Source: Rhodoplanes serenus (GTDB taxonomy: Bacteria > Pseudomonadota > Alphaproteobacteria > Rhizobiales > Xanthobacteraceae). From it: DNA of 64,000 bases. Of this stretch, positions 1 to 8,959 are shown in pieces (the first letter of the stretch is position 1; every line of letters begins with the position of its first letter). The notes under the pieces are model-generated. The model searched no databases. It saw only the letters and a list, made by a program, of their open reading frames with translations, and was not told the DNA's origin. Both the position numbers and the translations under genes were made by a program. The DNA lies in the NCBI GenBank assembly GCA_009720755.1, contig WNKV01000002.1, forward strand, positions 124,001-188,000, given 5' to 3'.

Positions 1-1575
1 GACGACGCCGTCGCGCACCACCTCGGCGATCACCGGCGCGTCCAGCGGAGCGCAGTAGAACTCGTTGAGCGAGATCGCGTAGTCGGCGCCCTGCGGCTGC
101 CAGTCGGTCGGATAGTTCTTGCCGAGCGCCAGCCGCACCGGCCGCTGCGGGCCGCAGATGGCGACCTTGACCTTGTGCTCGCGCGTCGCCAGCTCGCCGC
201 GCGCCGTCAGCGCGTCGAGCAGCGCCTGTGAGGCCTGCTTGAGCGACAGGCCCCAGTAGTCGCGCATGAAGCGGCCGTCGGCCGCCTGCAAGCCGCCGGC
301 GACGGCGTTGAAGTAGGTATATTGATAGGGATGCAGCCGCACCATGCCGATCACCGCATGGGCGAGGCCGACCGCCAGCACGGCGGCGGCGATCAGCGCC
401 TTGCGTCGGGCGCTGCCGCCGAACCGCTCGGCCAGCAGGGCGCCGACCAGGCCGCCGAGCACCGCCATCGGCGGCAGCACGAACACGAAGTGGCGCAGCC
501 CGTTATACATGGCCGGCTTGGTCACCACCGTGAAGGCGATGGGGAACACCACCGAGACGGCGAGGAACACCAGGCTCGCACGGCGGTTCAGCGGGCGGTC
601 GCGCTGCACGGCGCCGGCCAGCGCCGCCACGATGCCGGCGATGCCGAAGGCCCAGAACAGCTCGGGCGTGGTCAGCGCGAACAGCTCCGGCACGTAGCGG
701 CGCGGCATCTCGGCGACCGACAGGAGCGCGCCTTCGAACAGCTCCTTCCACGGCTTCTCGAAGAAGTGCGAGAAGTACACCAGCGCCCGCAACGGATTGA
801 GCGGCGACACCACCGACCACGGCCAGATCAGCGCCATCAGCGCATAGGCGACGACCAGCGCCGGGACGAGCCGCAGCAGGAACTCGCCGGCCCGCCACAG
901 GGCGGAGCGCAGATCGCTGCGCCGCGCCTCGGCCGCGATGATCAGCAGAAAGGCGGCGGCGGCCGGCACCGCGGCGAGCGCTCCCATCACGCGGGTGCCG
1001 AACGACAGGCCGAGCCCGAGCCCGAGCAGCGCCGTCGTCGGCACCGTCGGGTGCGGATACTCCGAGAAGGCGCGCACGAAGCCGAGCGTCGCGGCCAGCA
1101 TGGCGACCGCGAAGGGCACGTCCTTCGGGTTGATGAACATGTGCCCGACATAGAGCGGGCAGGTGGCGAGCAGCGTCACCGCGACGAAGCCGGCGAGCGG
1201 GCCGCCGAGCCGGCGGGCGATCCGCCACGTCATCGCCAGGCCGGCGATGCCGATCACCGCGCCGACCAGGCGGCGCGTCTCGAACAGCGGAAACGGCAGC
1301 ACCTTGGCGGCGAGTGCGGCCAGCATGTCGAAGCCGCCGCCATAGGCGTAGAGATTGACGAAGGAGAGCGCGCGGCGGTCGGTGAAGCCGGAGCCGTAGA
1401 GGCGCAACAGCAGCCCGCCATACTCGGCGTGGGCGTAGTCGTCCCAGCCCATGCCGAAGTCGCGGAAGGTCAGCAGCGCGACCACGCAGGTCGCCGCCAG
1501 CACGATGACGGCCGCGACGTCGGCGGTGTGCAGCCCGCGGGCCGCGGCCGGGCGGGCAGGGGCGGTGGTGATCAC
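1..1575 (-). CDS. GT39-type polytopic membrane glycosyltransferase (C-terminus cut by window edge)
   Basis: The minus-strand frame is open from about 1575 to the left edge, giving 525 codons without a stop. The N-terminal part has a hydrophobic helix followed by the acidic loop GWDDYAHAEYGG, the position where GT-C (dolichyl-phosphate-mannose mannosyltransferase-like) enzymes carry catalytic acidic residues. Many hydrophobic segments follow, and a hydrophilic C-terminal part begins. Family knowledge suggests transfer of a sugar from a polyprenyl-phosphate donor at the periplasmic face; the acceptor is unknown. The GTG at 1575 is the best start I see; no convincing Shine-Dalgarno sequence precedes it and the frame stays open further upstream. 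A 78-residue minus-strand ORF (1808 to 1572) ends in a TGA that overlaps this GTG, so coupled translation is possible but unproven. Confidence 0.75.
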   Translation of the reverse strand, partial: MITTAPARPAAARGLHTADVAAVIVLAATCVVALLTFRDFGMGWDDYAHAEYGGLLLRLYGSGFTDRRALSFVNLYAYGGGFDMLAALAAKVLPFPLFETRRLVGAVIGIAGLAMTWRIARRLGGPLAGFVAVTLLATCPLYVGHMFINPKDVPFAVAMLAATLGFVRAFSEYPHPTVPTTALLGLGLGLSFGTRVMGALAAVPAAAAFLLIIAAEARRSDLRSALWRAGEFLLRLVPALVVAYALMALIWPWSVVSPLNPLRALVYFSHFFEKPWKELFEGALLSVAEMPRRYVPELFALTTPELFWAFGIAGIVAALAGAVQRDRPLNRRASLVFLAVSVVFPIAFTVVTKPAMYNGLRHFVFVLPPMAVLGGLVGALLAERFGGSARRKALIAAAVLAVGLAHAVIGMVRLHPYQYTYFNAVAGGLQAADGRFMRDYWGLSLKQASQALLDALTARGELATREHKVKVAICGPQRPVRLALGKNYPTDWQPQGADYAISLNEFYCAPLDAPVIAEVVRDGVV

Positions 1576-1647
1576 GGCGGGCAGCGGGTGGCCGGCATGG
1601 GCACGGCGGTGGGGTGGCGGAGCGGGCGGGGACGATCGGTCGGGATA

Positions 1648-1737
1648 CCGGGACTTGAAGCACCGGTACTGGAAGCACCGGGACTGGAGATGCCGGCAAT
1701 GGAGATGCCGGGAATGCAAGGACCAGGACTCGACGCA
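1648..1737. repeat. Six imperfect 15-bp tandem repeats
   Basis: Six consecutive 15-bp units share the pattern CCGGNANTGGANNNN, with units beginning at 1648, 1663, 1678, 1693, 1708 and 1723. They lie between the SOD gene and the likely start of the glycosyltransferase. On the minus strand they encode five-residue repeats of the form xxSxG in a small ORF (1808-1572); on the plus strand they would read as GLEAP-like pentapeptides. I see no family match, so they may be non-coding. Confidence 0.8.
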
Positions 1738-1823
1738 CGGGGAACCGGCAGGACGCCTCGCGTCGAGACGCACGGCGGCACCGGCCGGTGCCGATGCCGC
1801 CGCATCATCTCACACCCGAGAGG

Positions 1824-2426
1824 CTACTTGGAAGCGGCCTCGTAGAGCTCGGCCACGTAGTCCCAGTTGACCAGATGGTCGACGAACGCCTTCAGGTAGT
1901 CGGGGCGCCGGTTGCGATAGTCGATGTAGTAGGAGTGCTCCCACACGTCGGCGCCGAGGATCGGCACCGCGCCGTGCACCAGCGGGCTCTCGCCGTTCGG
2001 CGTCTTCATCACGGTGATCTTGCCGTCCTTGACGGCGAGCCACGCCCAGCCGGAGCCGAACTGGGTGACACCCGCCTGGATGAAGTCCTCCTTGGCCTTG
2101 GCGAGCGAGCCGAGATCGGCGGCGATCGCCTTCTCCAGCTTGCCGGGCAGCTTGTCGCCGCCGCCGTTCGGCTTCATCCACTTCCAGAAGTGCAGGTGGT
2201 TGTAGTGCTGGCCGGCGTTGTTGAAGAGGCCCTGGTTCTTGCCGTAAGAGCCCTTCACCACCTCCTCCAGCGACTTGCCTTCCCACTCGCTGCCCTTGAG
2301 CAGGTTGTTGCCGGTGTTCACATAGGCGAGGTGGTGCTTGTCGTGGTGGTACTCCAGCGTCTCGCGCGACATGTAGGGCGCGAGCGCGTCATGGGCGTAG
2401 GGCAGGTCCGGCAGCGAGAACGACAT
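1824..2426 (-). CDS. sodB: Superoxide dismutase, Fe-type (Fe/Mn family)
   Basis: A 200-residue protein of normal family length that dismutates superoxide to oxygen and peroxide in the cytoplasm. The four metal ligands are visible: H27 (in EYHHDKHH), H77 (in YNHLHFW), D160 and H164 (in GADVWEHSYY). Gln73 in the NNAGQ segment and a Gly where Mn enzymes carry their active-site Gln (NGESPL) favour the iron or cambialistic type; this is inferred from family rules. The ATG at 2426 is preceded by GAGGAG about 7 bases upstream, which decides this start over the long upstream extension of the same frame. The gene appears monocistronic. Confidence 0.97.
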   Translation of the reverse strand: MSFSLPDLPYAHDALAPYMSRETLEYHHDKHHLAYVNTGNNLLKGSEWEGKSLEEVVKGSYGKNQGLFNNAGQHYNHLHFWKWMKPNGGGDKLPGKLEKAIAADLGSLAKAKEDFIQAGVTQFGSGWAWLAVKDGKITVMKTPNGESPLVHGAVPILGADVWEHSYYIDYRNRRPDYLKAFVDHLVNWDYVAELYEAASK

Positions 2427-2816
2427 CGCGTGGCTCCTCGAGGGTTCGGGTGTGGATCGGGGGTGACCATCCTGGTCGCGGAACGGCATCCGACCCACCT
2501 CACCTAGAGATCGGCCGCCCCATGCGCAACCTCGCCGTGGTGCCAGGCTGCCGCGGCGATTGTCGCCGGCCGCACCCGGCCGGTGTTCCGGAGCTGCAAA
2601 ATGGTTGAGACGGGTCAACGGCCTGGATAATGTTCCGGACGAACTGGATAATGTTCCGGACGAAACGGACGAGTCCGTTCGGTGATCCGGCCGGCGTCGT
2701 GTGCACCGCCGGTCGACGCTCCGTCGGACGCCCCGCTCCGGTCGACGCCTCGCCGTCGTGCCCGGCGTCGGCCTCGTCGGGCGGATGGTGCACGGGTCGG
2801 CGTAGAGGGCGTGGCG
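2427..2816. other. Intergenic region between divergent sodB and membrane-protein gene
   Basis: This 390-base stretch separates two divergent genes and should contain both promoters. The only clear structure is the 21-bp tandem duplication at 2623-2664. I see no gene with a credible ribosome binding site here. Confidence 0.6.
2623..2664. repeat. Perfect 21-bp tandem duplication (possible operator)
   Basis: Two identical abutting 21-bp copies (2623-2643 and 2644-2664) centre on TAATGTTCCGGACG and are much more AT-rich than their surroundings. They lie in the divergent promoter region of sodB and the gene at 2817. Exactly two helical turns of spacing would suit binding of a regulator dimer to one face of the DNA; the regulator is not known. 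Confidence 0.75.
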
Positions 2817-3920
2817 ATGGTCGTGATCCTGATGGCGGTCGGCGCGGTGATGACGGTCGTCGGCCTCGCCGCCGTGGCCTACGGAATCCCGTATAACGAC
2901 TTCGGGCTCGGCAACATCCTGGTGGTCTCGGGCACCACCGCGACGGTGGCCGGGGTGATCCTGATCGCGCTCTCGGCGATCCTGCGCGAGCTTCTGGCGC
3001 TGCGCGCCACCCTGGAGGCGGGCGCCGCCGAGCGCATGATGGAGCGCCCGCTGGAGCGCCCCGCCGCGCCGGTTCCGCCACGCGGCCTGGCGGCCGAGCC
3101 GCCGCCGGAGCCGCCGTCCGCCCTCGTGGCGGCCGAGCGCCTGCGGGCCGCCCCGCCGGACCGGCTCGATGCGCCCACGCTGTCGCAGCCCTCGCCGCCG
3201 CAACCGCTGCCGCCGCAGCCGCCGCTCCGCGCCCCCCAGACCCCGCCGCCGCTGCGGCGCGCCGACCTCGACGGCGGTCCGCCGCCGGAGCCGCCGCCCG
3301 CGCCGTATCGGCCCCCCATGGTGGCGCCGCCGCCCGCGCCGGGGCCGACCTCCGACATCGGCCTGCCCGATGCGCTGCGTGGCCGACCGGCGGCGTCGCG
3401 CGGCCTTGCGGCCGAGCGTGGGCCTGAGCGTGGGCCTGAGCGTGGGCCGCCGGAAGCGGTCCCGTCACCACCCGACTGGGTGCGCGACCCCTTGGGCGAG
3501 GCGCCCTCGGCCGAGCGCAGCAAGCGCTTCTTCGGCTGGACGCGCCGGCGCCAGACCGTCAGCCCCGATGCCGAGGCGCCGCTCTCCGAAATGCCGCCGC
3601 CCGGTTTTGAGCGCTCCGAGCCGGCCGAGCCGCCCGCCGCCGCGCCGCGCGCTCCGGCGCGCCCCATCCCGCCGCCGCCCCGGGCCGGTGGGCGCACCGC
3701 GCCGCCGGCACCGCCGGCCGCCCCGGCTTCCGCGCCGCCGGCGGCAGCTCCATCGGGGGGTGGCGAGGAGGCGCCCGCGGTGCTCAAGTCGGGCGTCATC
3801 GACGGGATGGGCTACACGCTCTACACCGACGGCTCGATCGACGCCGCCTTCGGCAACGACACGCTGCGCTTCGCCTCGATCGAGGACCTGCGCCGCCACC
3901 TGGAGCAGAACGCCGGCTGA
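2817..3920 (+). CDS. Proline-rich two-helix membrane protein, conserved in Rhizobiales, unknown function
   Basis: The 367-residue protein has two N-terminal transmembrane helices (about 1-22 and 33-58) and a short charged helix. A long Pro/Ala/Arg-rich, probably disordered region (about 80-320) follows, ending in a compact C-terminal motif of about 45 residues (VLKSGVIDGMGYTLYTDGS to the end). I recognise that C-terminal pattern from hypothetical proteins of Bradyrhizobium-like bacteria but know no function. The ATG at 2817 has AGAGG at 2804-2808; the longer reading from 2682 would add an arginine-rich, unlikely leader. A scaffold or tether at the inner membrane is a guess only. Confidence 0.75.
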   Translation: MVVILMAVGAVMTVVGLAAVAYGIPYNDFGLGNILVVSGTTATVAGVILIALSAILRELLALRATLEAGAAERMMERPLERPAAPVPPRGLAAEPPPEPPSALVAAERLRAAPPDRLDAPTLSQPSPPQPLPPQPPLRAPQTPPPLRRADLDGGPPPEPPPAPYRPPMVAPPPAPGPTSDIGLPDALRGRPAASRGLAAERGPERGPERGPPEAVPSPPDWVRDPLGEAPSAERSKRFFGWTRRRQTVSPDAEAPLSEMPPPGFERSEPAEPPAAAPRAPARPIPPPPRAGGRTAPPAPPAAPASAPPAAAPSGGGEEAPAVLKSGVIDGMGYTLYTDGSIDAAFGNDTLRFASIEDLRRHLEQNAG

Positions 3921-3963
3921 GCGACGCGGCGTCGCGGCTCCCTGCGGGCGGGCCGCGGGGCGC

Positions 3964-4896
3964 CTACAGCCCGGCGAGCGCCATCAGCTCGCGCACATGC
4001 GCGTGTGACACCGCGAAGGCGGCCTGCTCCTCCGTCGTGAAGCGGCAGGCCAGGATGCGCTCGACGCCGCCGCGGCCGATCACGCAGGGCACGCTCATCA
4101 CGGCGCCGTCGACGCCGTACTCGCCTTCGAGCAGCGTGCCGACCGGCAGCACCGAGCGCTCGTTGCCGGCGATCGCCCGGATGATGCGGAACACGCTGGC
4201 CGCGATGCCGTGATTGGTGTTGCCCTTGCCGGCGAAGATGTCGAGGCCGATCCTCAGCACCCGCTCGCGCACCGCCGCCCGATCGATCGGTGGCACGCCA
4301 TTGAGGGCGCAATAGGTGTCGACGTCGAGCCCGCACACGTTGCACAGGCTCCACGGGATGAAGCCGGTGTGGCTGTGGTCGCCGAGCACCCAGCCGAAGA
4401 TGTTCTTGGGGTCGATGCCGACATGGTCGCTGACGATGCGCATCAGCCGCGCCGTGTCGACGATGGTGCCGAGGCTGATGACGCGGTGCTTCGGGAACGA
4501 CGAGCGGGCGAGCGCCACCTGCGCCATCACGTCGACCGGGTTGGTCACCATCAGCACGATGGCGCCGGGCGAGGTCGCGGCGGTGCGGGCGATCAGGTCG
4601 GCGACCACGCGGCTGTTGATCCCGACGAGAGAGTCGCGATCGTCACCCTGCTTGAGCTGGGCACCGGCGGTGATCACCACCACGTCGCTGCCGGTGGTGT
4701 CGGCCCAGTCGCCGGCGACGAGACGCGGATTCTTGGCGTAGATGAACGAGGTGGTGTGGGCGAAGTCCCAGATCTCCGCCTGCGCCTTGGCGGCGTTCTG
4801 ATCCACCGCGACGATCTCGCTGGCCGCCGTGCTGGCGATCAGATGCGCCACCACCTCGGTGCCGACGGCACCCATGCCGATCACGGATATCTTCAT
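3964..4896 (-). CDS. LDH/MDH-superfamily L-2-hydroxyacid dehydrogenase, non-standard specificity residue
   Basis: A 310-residue NAD-dependent dehydrogenase of the lactate/malate family. It has the Rossmann motif GMGAVG (7-12), Asp32 for NAD ribose, Arg87, Asn119 (TNP), Arg150 (DTARL) and the catalytic pair Asp173-His174 (LGDHSHTGF). The residue that separates lactate (Gln) from malate (Arg) dehydrogenases is Leu81 here, in AGAQLKQGDDR. It is therefore neither standard type and may act on a bulkier 2-oxo acid, as L-2-hydroxyisocaproate dehydrogenases do; this is inference. The gene stands alone, convergent with the membrane-protein gene. Confidence 0.85.
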   Translation of the reverse strand: MKISVIGMGAVGTEVVAHLIASTAASEIVAVDQNAAKAQAEIWDFAHTTSFIYAKNPRLVAGDWADTTGSDVVVITAGAQLKQGDDRDSLVGINSRVVADLIARTAATSPGAIVLMVTNPVDVMAQVALARSSFPKHRVISLGTIVDTARLMRIVSDHVGIDPKNIFGWVLGDHSHTGFIPWSLCNVCGLDVDTYCALNGVPPIDRAAVRERVLRIGLDIFAGKGNTNHGIAASVFRIIRAIAGNERSVLPVGTLLEGEYGVDGAVMSVPCVIGRGGVERILACRFTTEEQAAFAVSHAHVRELMALAGL

Positions 4897-5123
4897 CCCG
4901 AGCCCCCGCGCCTGCGGCGGTTATGCCGCGGCCGAATGCGCGGAGATTACCGCCGGTCCGACGAAATGTCCGGGCGAGTTGCAGGCCCGGCGCAGAACAC
5001 CGCGCCGCCTGCGAGGGGTGTGGACGATCGAGAATTGCGGCTGTCGCGCAGACCGGGGCACCGGGCTCGGCGCACACCGGCGCGCCGGCCGTCCCGGTGG
5101 AGACGGCCGACCGCGTCGCGCGA

Positions 5124-6608
5124 TCACGGATCGCCGAAATGCGCCATGTCGTGGGCGCGCGTCACCGCCGGCGGATTCCACTTGCCGGACAGCGCGGCGG
5201 AGCGCGGCGCGTAGAGACGCATCAGCAGATTGAAGGCGCCCTTCGGGGCCGGCAGCCAGTTGGACTCACGACCGGGACCCGGGCTGGTGTTCTGGATGTA
5301 GAGGTCGAGCGAGCCGTCCGCATTGTAGGCGAGCGGCATCCAACTGCTCAGCGCGAAGCGATCGAGCGGGTTCGGCACCTGAAAGCCCTGCGCGTCGTAG
5401 AGCGTCAGCGACCAGAAGGCGTCGACCGGCGGCAGCGCCTCCTTGTCGAAATGCAGAACATAGCGGTTGCCGCCGTCCAGCGGCTGCCCCGCGGCGTCGG
5501 CCAGGTTCATGGGATAGACGGCGTCCTCCGGCAGGTTGGCGCCGAGGCCGAGCTGCGCCACGATGGCGCGCTTTAGGTAGTAATTGCCGTACACCCCCAT
5601 GGTGTCGGTGTTCATCGACCAGCCGTTCACGACCCGCGCCAGCGTCGGCACCTTCCAGTCCATCAGCCGCTGCGCCTCGGCCGGAACCTTGGCGAGCGCG
5701 GACCGCACCGCCGGCGCCGCCTTGTCGAGATCGAAGCTCTTGCCGGGCTCGAAGCCGATCCGCTTCAGCCGCGCCACCATGGGCTGGTCGGTGATGTGGG
5801 GCGGGTTGCTGCGCAGCAGCTCGGCGGCGAGCGCGAAGAAGCGATCGGCCGGCATGGTGTCGACCTGCACCTTGGGCGGCGTCTTCATGTCGATGGTGGG
5901 ATCGATGGTCACGGCGGGTGGCGGCGCCGGCGGCTTGCCCCATTGGGACAGCGGCGTCACCTTGAAGCCGTCCTGGATGGTGTGGACGGCCGCGTAGTCG
6001 GCCGGCCCGTCGGTCTTGGTGCGTCCGATCACCCAGACGAGCGCTGTCGGTGCTGCAATGTGGGTCGTGTCGGCAGGCACCGTGCCGGTCCAGCCGGGCG
6101 GCGTCACCAGGAAGCTGGCCGGGCGGGTTCCCGTGGTGCGCCAGCCCGGCGAGGCGAACACGTCGGTCCACATGTCGAGCATCGGCAGCAGATAGTAGCG
6201 GCCGCCGGCGTCGGGAGCGGAGATCACCATCGGCTCCTTGCCGAGGTCCAGCCAGGCGCTGGAGTACAGCGTGTCGAAGTTGGGCCGCACGACGATGCGG
6301 AAGTCTGCCGCCGGATAGGTGCGAACGTGATTGAACTGATTCATCGGGCCGCGGCCGGGCTCCTTGCCGGGCGGGACATTGGTGGCCTGGCGGCGGGTGA
6401 TCTCCATGGTGACGAGCGGATAGAAGTACAGGTAGGCGTCGAGGCCGATCGCCTGTGCCTCCTGCTCGCCGACCGGCGTCGGCGCCGATGCGCCCGCCCG
6501 AGCGGACGCCGGAGCCGAAGCCGGCGTCTGGGCGGCTGCCGGCAGCGCCAACGCGGCGGCCAGGAGGGTCGAACCGACAAGTCGTCCGAAACCGTTCCAA
6601 TCAGTCAT
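5124..6608 (-). CDS. Exported DUF1254/DUF1214 domain protein
   Basis: The 494-residue product starts at the ATG at 6608, with GGAG about 8 bases upstream; an in-frame upstream ATG (6632) would only extend the leader. A signal peptide (about 1-26, ending near AAAQ) is followed by an Ala/Pro/Ser linker. The N-terminal DUF1254 domain follows (YFYPLVTMEITRRQATN, FNHVRTYPAADFRIVVRPN, FDTLYSSAWLDL), then the C-terminal DUF1214 jelly-roll (YVLHFDKEALPPVDAFWSLT, NPLDRFALSS). The family is widespread and its biochemical role is not settled. No partner gene is adjacent. Confidence 0.9.
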   Translation of the reverse strand: MTDWNGFGRLVGSTLLAAALALPAAAQTPASAPASARAGASAPTPVGEQEAQAIGLDAYLYFYPLVTMEITRRQATNVPPGKEPGRGPMNQFNHVRTYPAADFRIVVRPNFDTLYSSAWLDLGKEPMVISAPDAGGRYYLLPMLDMWTDVFASPGWRTTGTRPASFLVTPPGWTGTVPADTTHIAAPTALVWVIGRTKTDGPADYAAVHTIQDGFKVTPLSQWGKPPAPPPAVTIDPTIDMKTPPKVQVDTMPADRFFALAAELLRSNPPHITDQPMVARLKRIGFEPGKSFDLDKAAPAVRSALAKVPAEAQRLMDWKVPTLARVVNGWSMNTDTMGVYGNYYLKRAIVAQLGLGANLPEDAVYPMNLADAAGQPLDGGNRYVLHFDKEALPPVDAFWSLTLYDAQGFQVPNPLDRFALSSWMPLAYNADGSLDLYIQNTSPGPGRESNWLPAPKGAFNLLMRLYAPRSAALSGKWNPPAVTRAHDMAHFGDP

Positions 6609-6770
6609 CACGTCTGCTCCATGCGCGCGCAACGGCGGCCCGATCGGGGGCGGTATCAGGGAGCAGCTTCGCGAAACCGATGCAAGCCAGGACGTGTATG
6701 TTTCGCCGTCCTCACGCGAGAGTGAACCGGCCGGCCGGCGACAGCGCGCCGGAGTGCCGACCGCGGCGCC

Positions 6771-7697
6771 TCATCCTTGCCGGATCAGCCGCATGGCCGC
6801 GCTGCCATAGGTCGCCTGGGCGTCGGCGAGAAGCGGCGCGACGGCGTCCACGAAGGTCGCGTGCTCGGCCGCGGTCGGGGTGATCAGCGTGCAGCCGGCC
6901 GCCGCGATGGCGCCGCGGGCGTCGTCGTCCTCCTCGGCCGTCAGGACGCGCTGCGCCACGACCGCCTCCCGCACGGCGGCCCGCATGGTCTCGCGCAGGG
7001 CCGGGGGCCAGCCGTCGAACTGATCACGACAGACGAACACCGGCCGCGACACGTAGAAGTGTCCGGTGAGAGTGTGGAACGGATGGAAGCGGTGCACCCC
7101 GTAGGTCACCGTGTTGGCGAGCGGGTTCTCCTGGGCGTCGAGGGTGCCGGCCGCGATGCGGGCGATCGCCTCGGTGAGATCGAGCCGCAGCGGCGTGGCG
7201 CCGAGCAGCGCGAAGCTGCGGGCATGCACGTCGCTCGGCAGCACCCGGATGCTCATGCGGGCGAGGTCGGCGGCGCTGTGCACCGGCCGCAGCCGGTTGG
7301 AGACGTGGCGGAAGCCGTTCTCGAACCAGCCGAGGATGCGGTAGCCGCACTGCGCCTCGATGCGGCTCGTCATCCAGTCGCCGAGGGCGCCGTCCATGGC
7401 GGCGCGCGCCGCGTCGTTGTCGGCGAACAGGAACGGCAGGTCGGCCAGTCCCAGCTCCGGCACCCGGTCGGTGAGATAGCTGGACGACTGGTAGCCGAGA
7501 CTCAGCACGCCAGACTCGACCAGCCACAGGATGTCCTCGGCGCGGTAGCCGAGATCCATGATGTTCCACACATAGTGGACCCGCACGGCGTCCCCGAACG
7601 CCGCCTCGACGCGGTCGCCGACGAGCTTCAGAGCCTTGCTGAAGCAGGTGGTGGACGGACCGTAGCCACCCATCCGGATCTCGATCGGTCTGGTCAT
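6771..7697 (-). CDS. TRAP-type (DctP family) solute-binding protein lacking a signal peptide
   Basis: The 308-residue protein matches the DctP/TAXI-like periplasmic receptor fold: an early beta strand IEIRMGGYGPSTT, PFLFADNDAARAAMDG, GYRILGWFENGFRHVSNRLRPV, MSIRVLPSDVH and ENPLANTVTYGVHRFHPFHT. Such receptors normally deliver organic acids to DctQM permeases. Here the protein begins directly at what looks like the mature N-terminus. No Met, Val or Leu start that would add a signal peptide is present in the open frame upstream of 7697, and no dctQ or dctM is nearby. It may be a cytoplasmic derivative, a decayed receptor, or have an upstream sequence lesion. Confidence 0.85.
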   Translation of the reverse strand: MTRPIEIRMGGYGPSTTCFSKALKLVGDRVEAAFGDAVRVHYVWNIMDLGYRAEDILWLVESGVLSLGYQSSSYLTDRVPELGLADLPFLFADNDAARAAMDGALGDWMTSRIEAQCGYRILGWFENGFRHVSNRLRPVHSAADLARMSIRVLPSDVHARSFALLGATPLRLDLTEAIARIAAGTLDAQENPLANTVTYGVHRFHPFHTLTGHFYVSRPVFVCRDQFDGWPPALRETMRAAVREAVVAQRVLTAEEDDDARGAIAAAGCTLITPTAAEHATFVDAVAPLLADAQATYGSAAMRLIRQG

Positions 7698-7946
7698 GCA
7701 GGTGTTCGGGCTCAGGTTGTCGGTGGATGCCGGGGCGGGACCGTGCAGGTGGGGCGAGCTTAGCGGCCCGGTCGCCGGGTGTCGAACCGCGCCGCGCGTT
7801 CCGTCCTGCGATACGAGACGGCGCGCTGCGGCCGCTTGTGTTTCACCATCGGCGGCGTCACTCTCGTGCGTGGTGGTTCTTCATATACAAAACAATGCGC
7901 CGCCGGCTTTGCGGCGCGTCGCCGATCAACACGGACGGGGAAACCA

Positions 7947-8936
7947 ATGACGAGGGTTCTGACAGCCGTGGCGGTGGCCGCGGCGATGGTGGTGGGTGTG
8001 TCACCGGCCGTCGAGAGTGCCCGCGCACAGGGCTTTCCGACGCGCCCGGTCACCATGGTGGTGCCGCTCGGTCCCGGCGGCTCGACCGACGTGATCGCCC
8101 GCGTCGTCGCCGAAGGCATGCGGGCGGCGCTCGGCCAGCCGGTCATCGTCGAGAACACCACCGGGGCGGGCGGCACCGTCGGGGTCGGCCGGGTCGCCCG
8201 CGCGGCGCCCGACGGCTACACCATCGGCATCGGCCACTCCGGCACCAACGTGGTCAACGGCGCCATCTATCCGCTGTCCTACGACCTGATGGCGGACTTC
8301 GAGCCGATCGGCCTGATCTCGACGCAGCCGTTCCTGATCGTCGCCCGCAAGTCGATGGCGGCCGGCACGCTCGGCGAGCTGGTCGCCTGGATCAAGACCA
8401 ATGCGGGCAAGGTCAGCGAAGGCACCTCGGGGGTCGGCACGCCGAGCCACATCTCGGGCGTGCTGCTCCAGAACACCCTCGGCGTCAGCTGGACGATGGT
8501 GCCGTATCGCGGCGCCGGCCAGTCGATGCAGGATCTGATCGCCGGCAACCTGGACATCCAGCTCGACACCCCGGCGACCTCGCTGCCGCACATCCGCTCG
8601 GGGCTGATCAAGGTCTACGCCGTCACCGCCAAGGAACGGCTGGCGGTGGCGCCCGACATCCCGACCACCGACGAGGCCGGCCTGCCGGGCTTCTACTACA
8701 CGTTCTGGCACGGCCTGTGGGCCCCGAAGGGCACCCCCAAGGAGGTGGTGGCGAAGCTCTCCGGCGCGCTGCGCACCGCGCTCGCCGATCCGGCGACCAA
8801 GCAGAAGCTGGTCGAGCTGTCGCAGGTGATCTTCCCGGCCGACCAGCAGACCCCCGAGGCGCTGCGCGCCTACCAGAAGGCCGAGATCGACAAGTGGTGG
8901 CCGATCGTCAAGGCGGCCGGCATCAAGGTGGAGTGA
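7947..8936 (+). CDS. TctC-family (Bug) tripartite tricarboxylate-type solute-binding protein
   Basis: The 329-residue protein has a signal peptide (about 1-28, cleaved near ARAQG). The mature part starts FPTRPVTMVVPLGPGGSTD, the typical Bug-receptor N-terminus with the GGSTD ligand loop, followed by TGAGGTVG and MVPYRGAGQSMQDLIAG. The family binds carboxylates or related small molecules in the periplasm. No tctA or tctB permease gene is near, so it is one of the orphan receptors common in Burkholderiales and Rhizobiales; the ligand is unknown. The ATG at 7947 follows GGACGGGG. It is divergent from the TRAP receptor gene and convergent with ilvD. Confidence 0.93.
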   Translation: MTRVLTAVAVAAAMVVGVSPAVESARAQGFPTRPVTMVVPLGPGGSTDVIARVVAEGMRAALGQPVIVENTTGAGGTVGVGRVARAAPDGYTIGIGHSGTNVVNGAIYPLSYDLMADFEPIGLISTQPFLIVARKSMAAGTLGELVAWIKTNAGKVSEGTSGVGTPSHISGVLLQNTLGVSWTMVPYRGAGQSMQDLIAGNLDIQLDTPATSLPHIRSGLIKVYAVTAKERLAVAPDIPTTDEAGLPGFYYTFWHGLWAPKGTPKEVVAKLSGALRTALADPATKQKLVELSQVIFPADQQTPEALRAYQKAEIDKWWPIVKAAGIKVE

Positions 8937-8959
8937 CGGACCGGCTGGCCGAGAACGCG

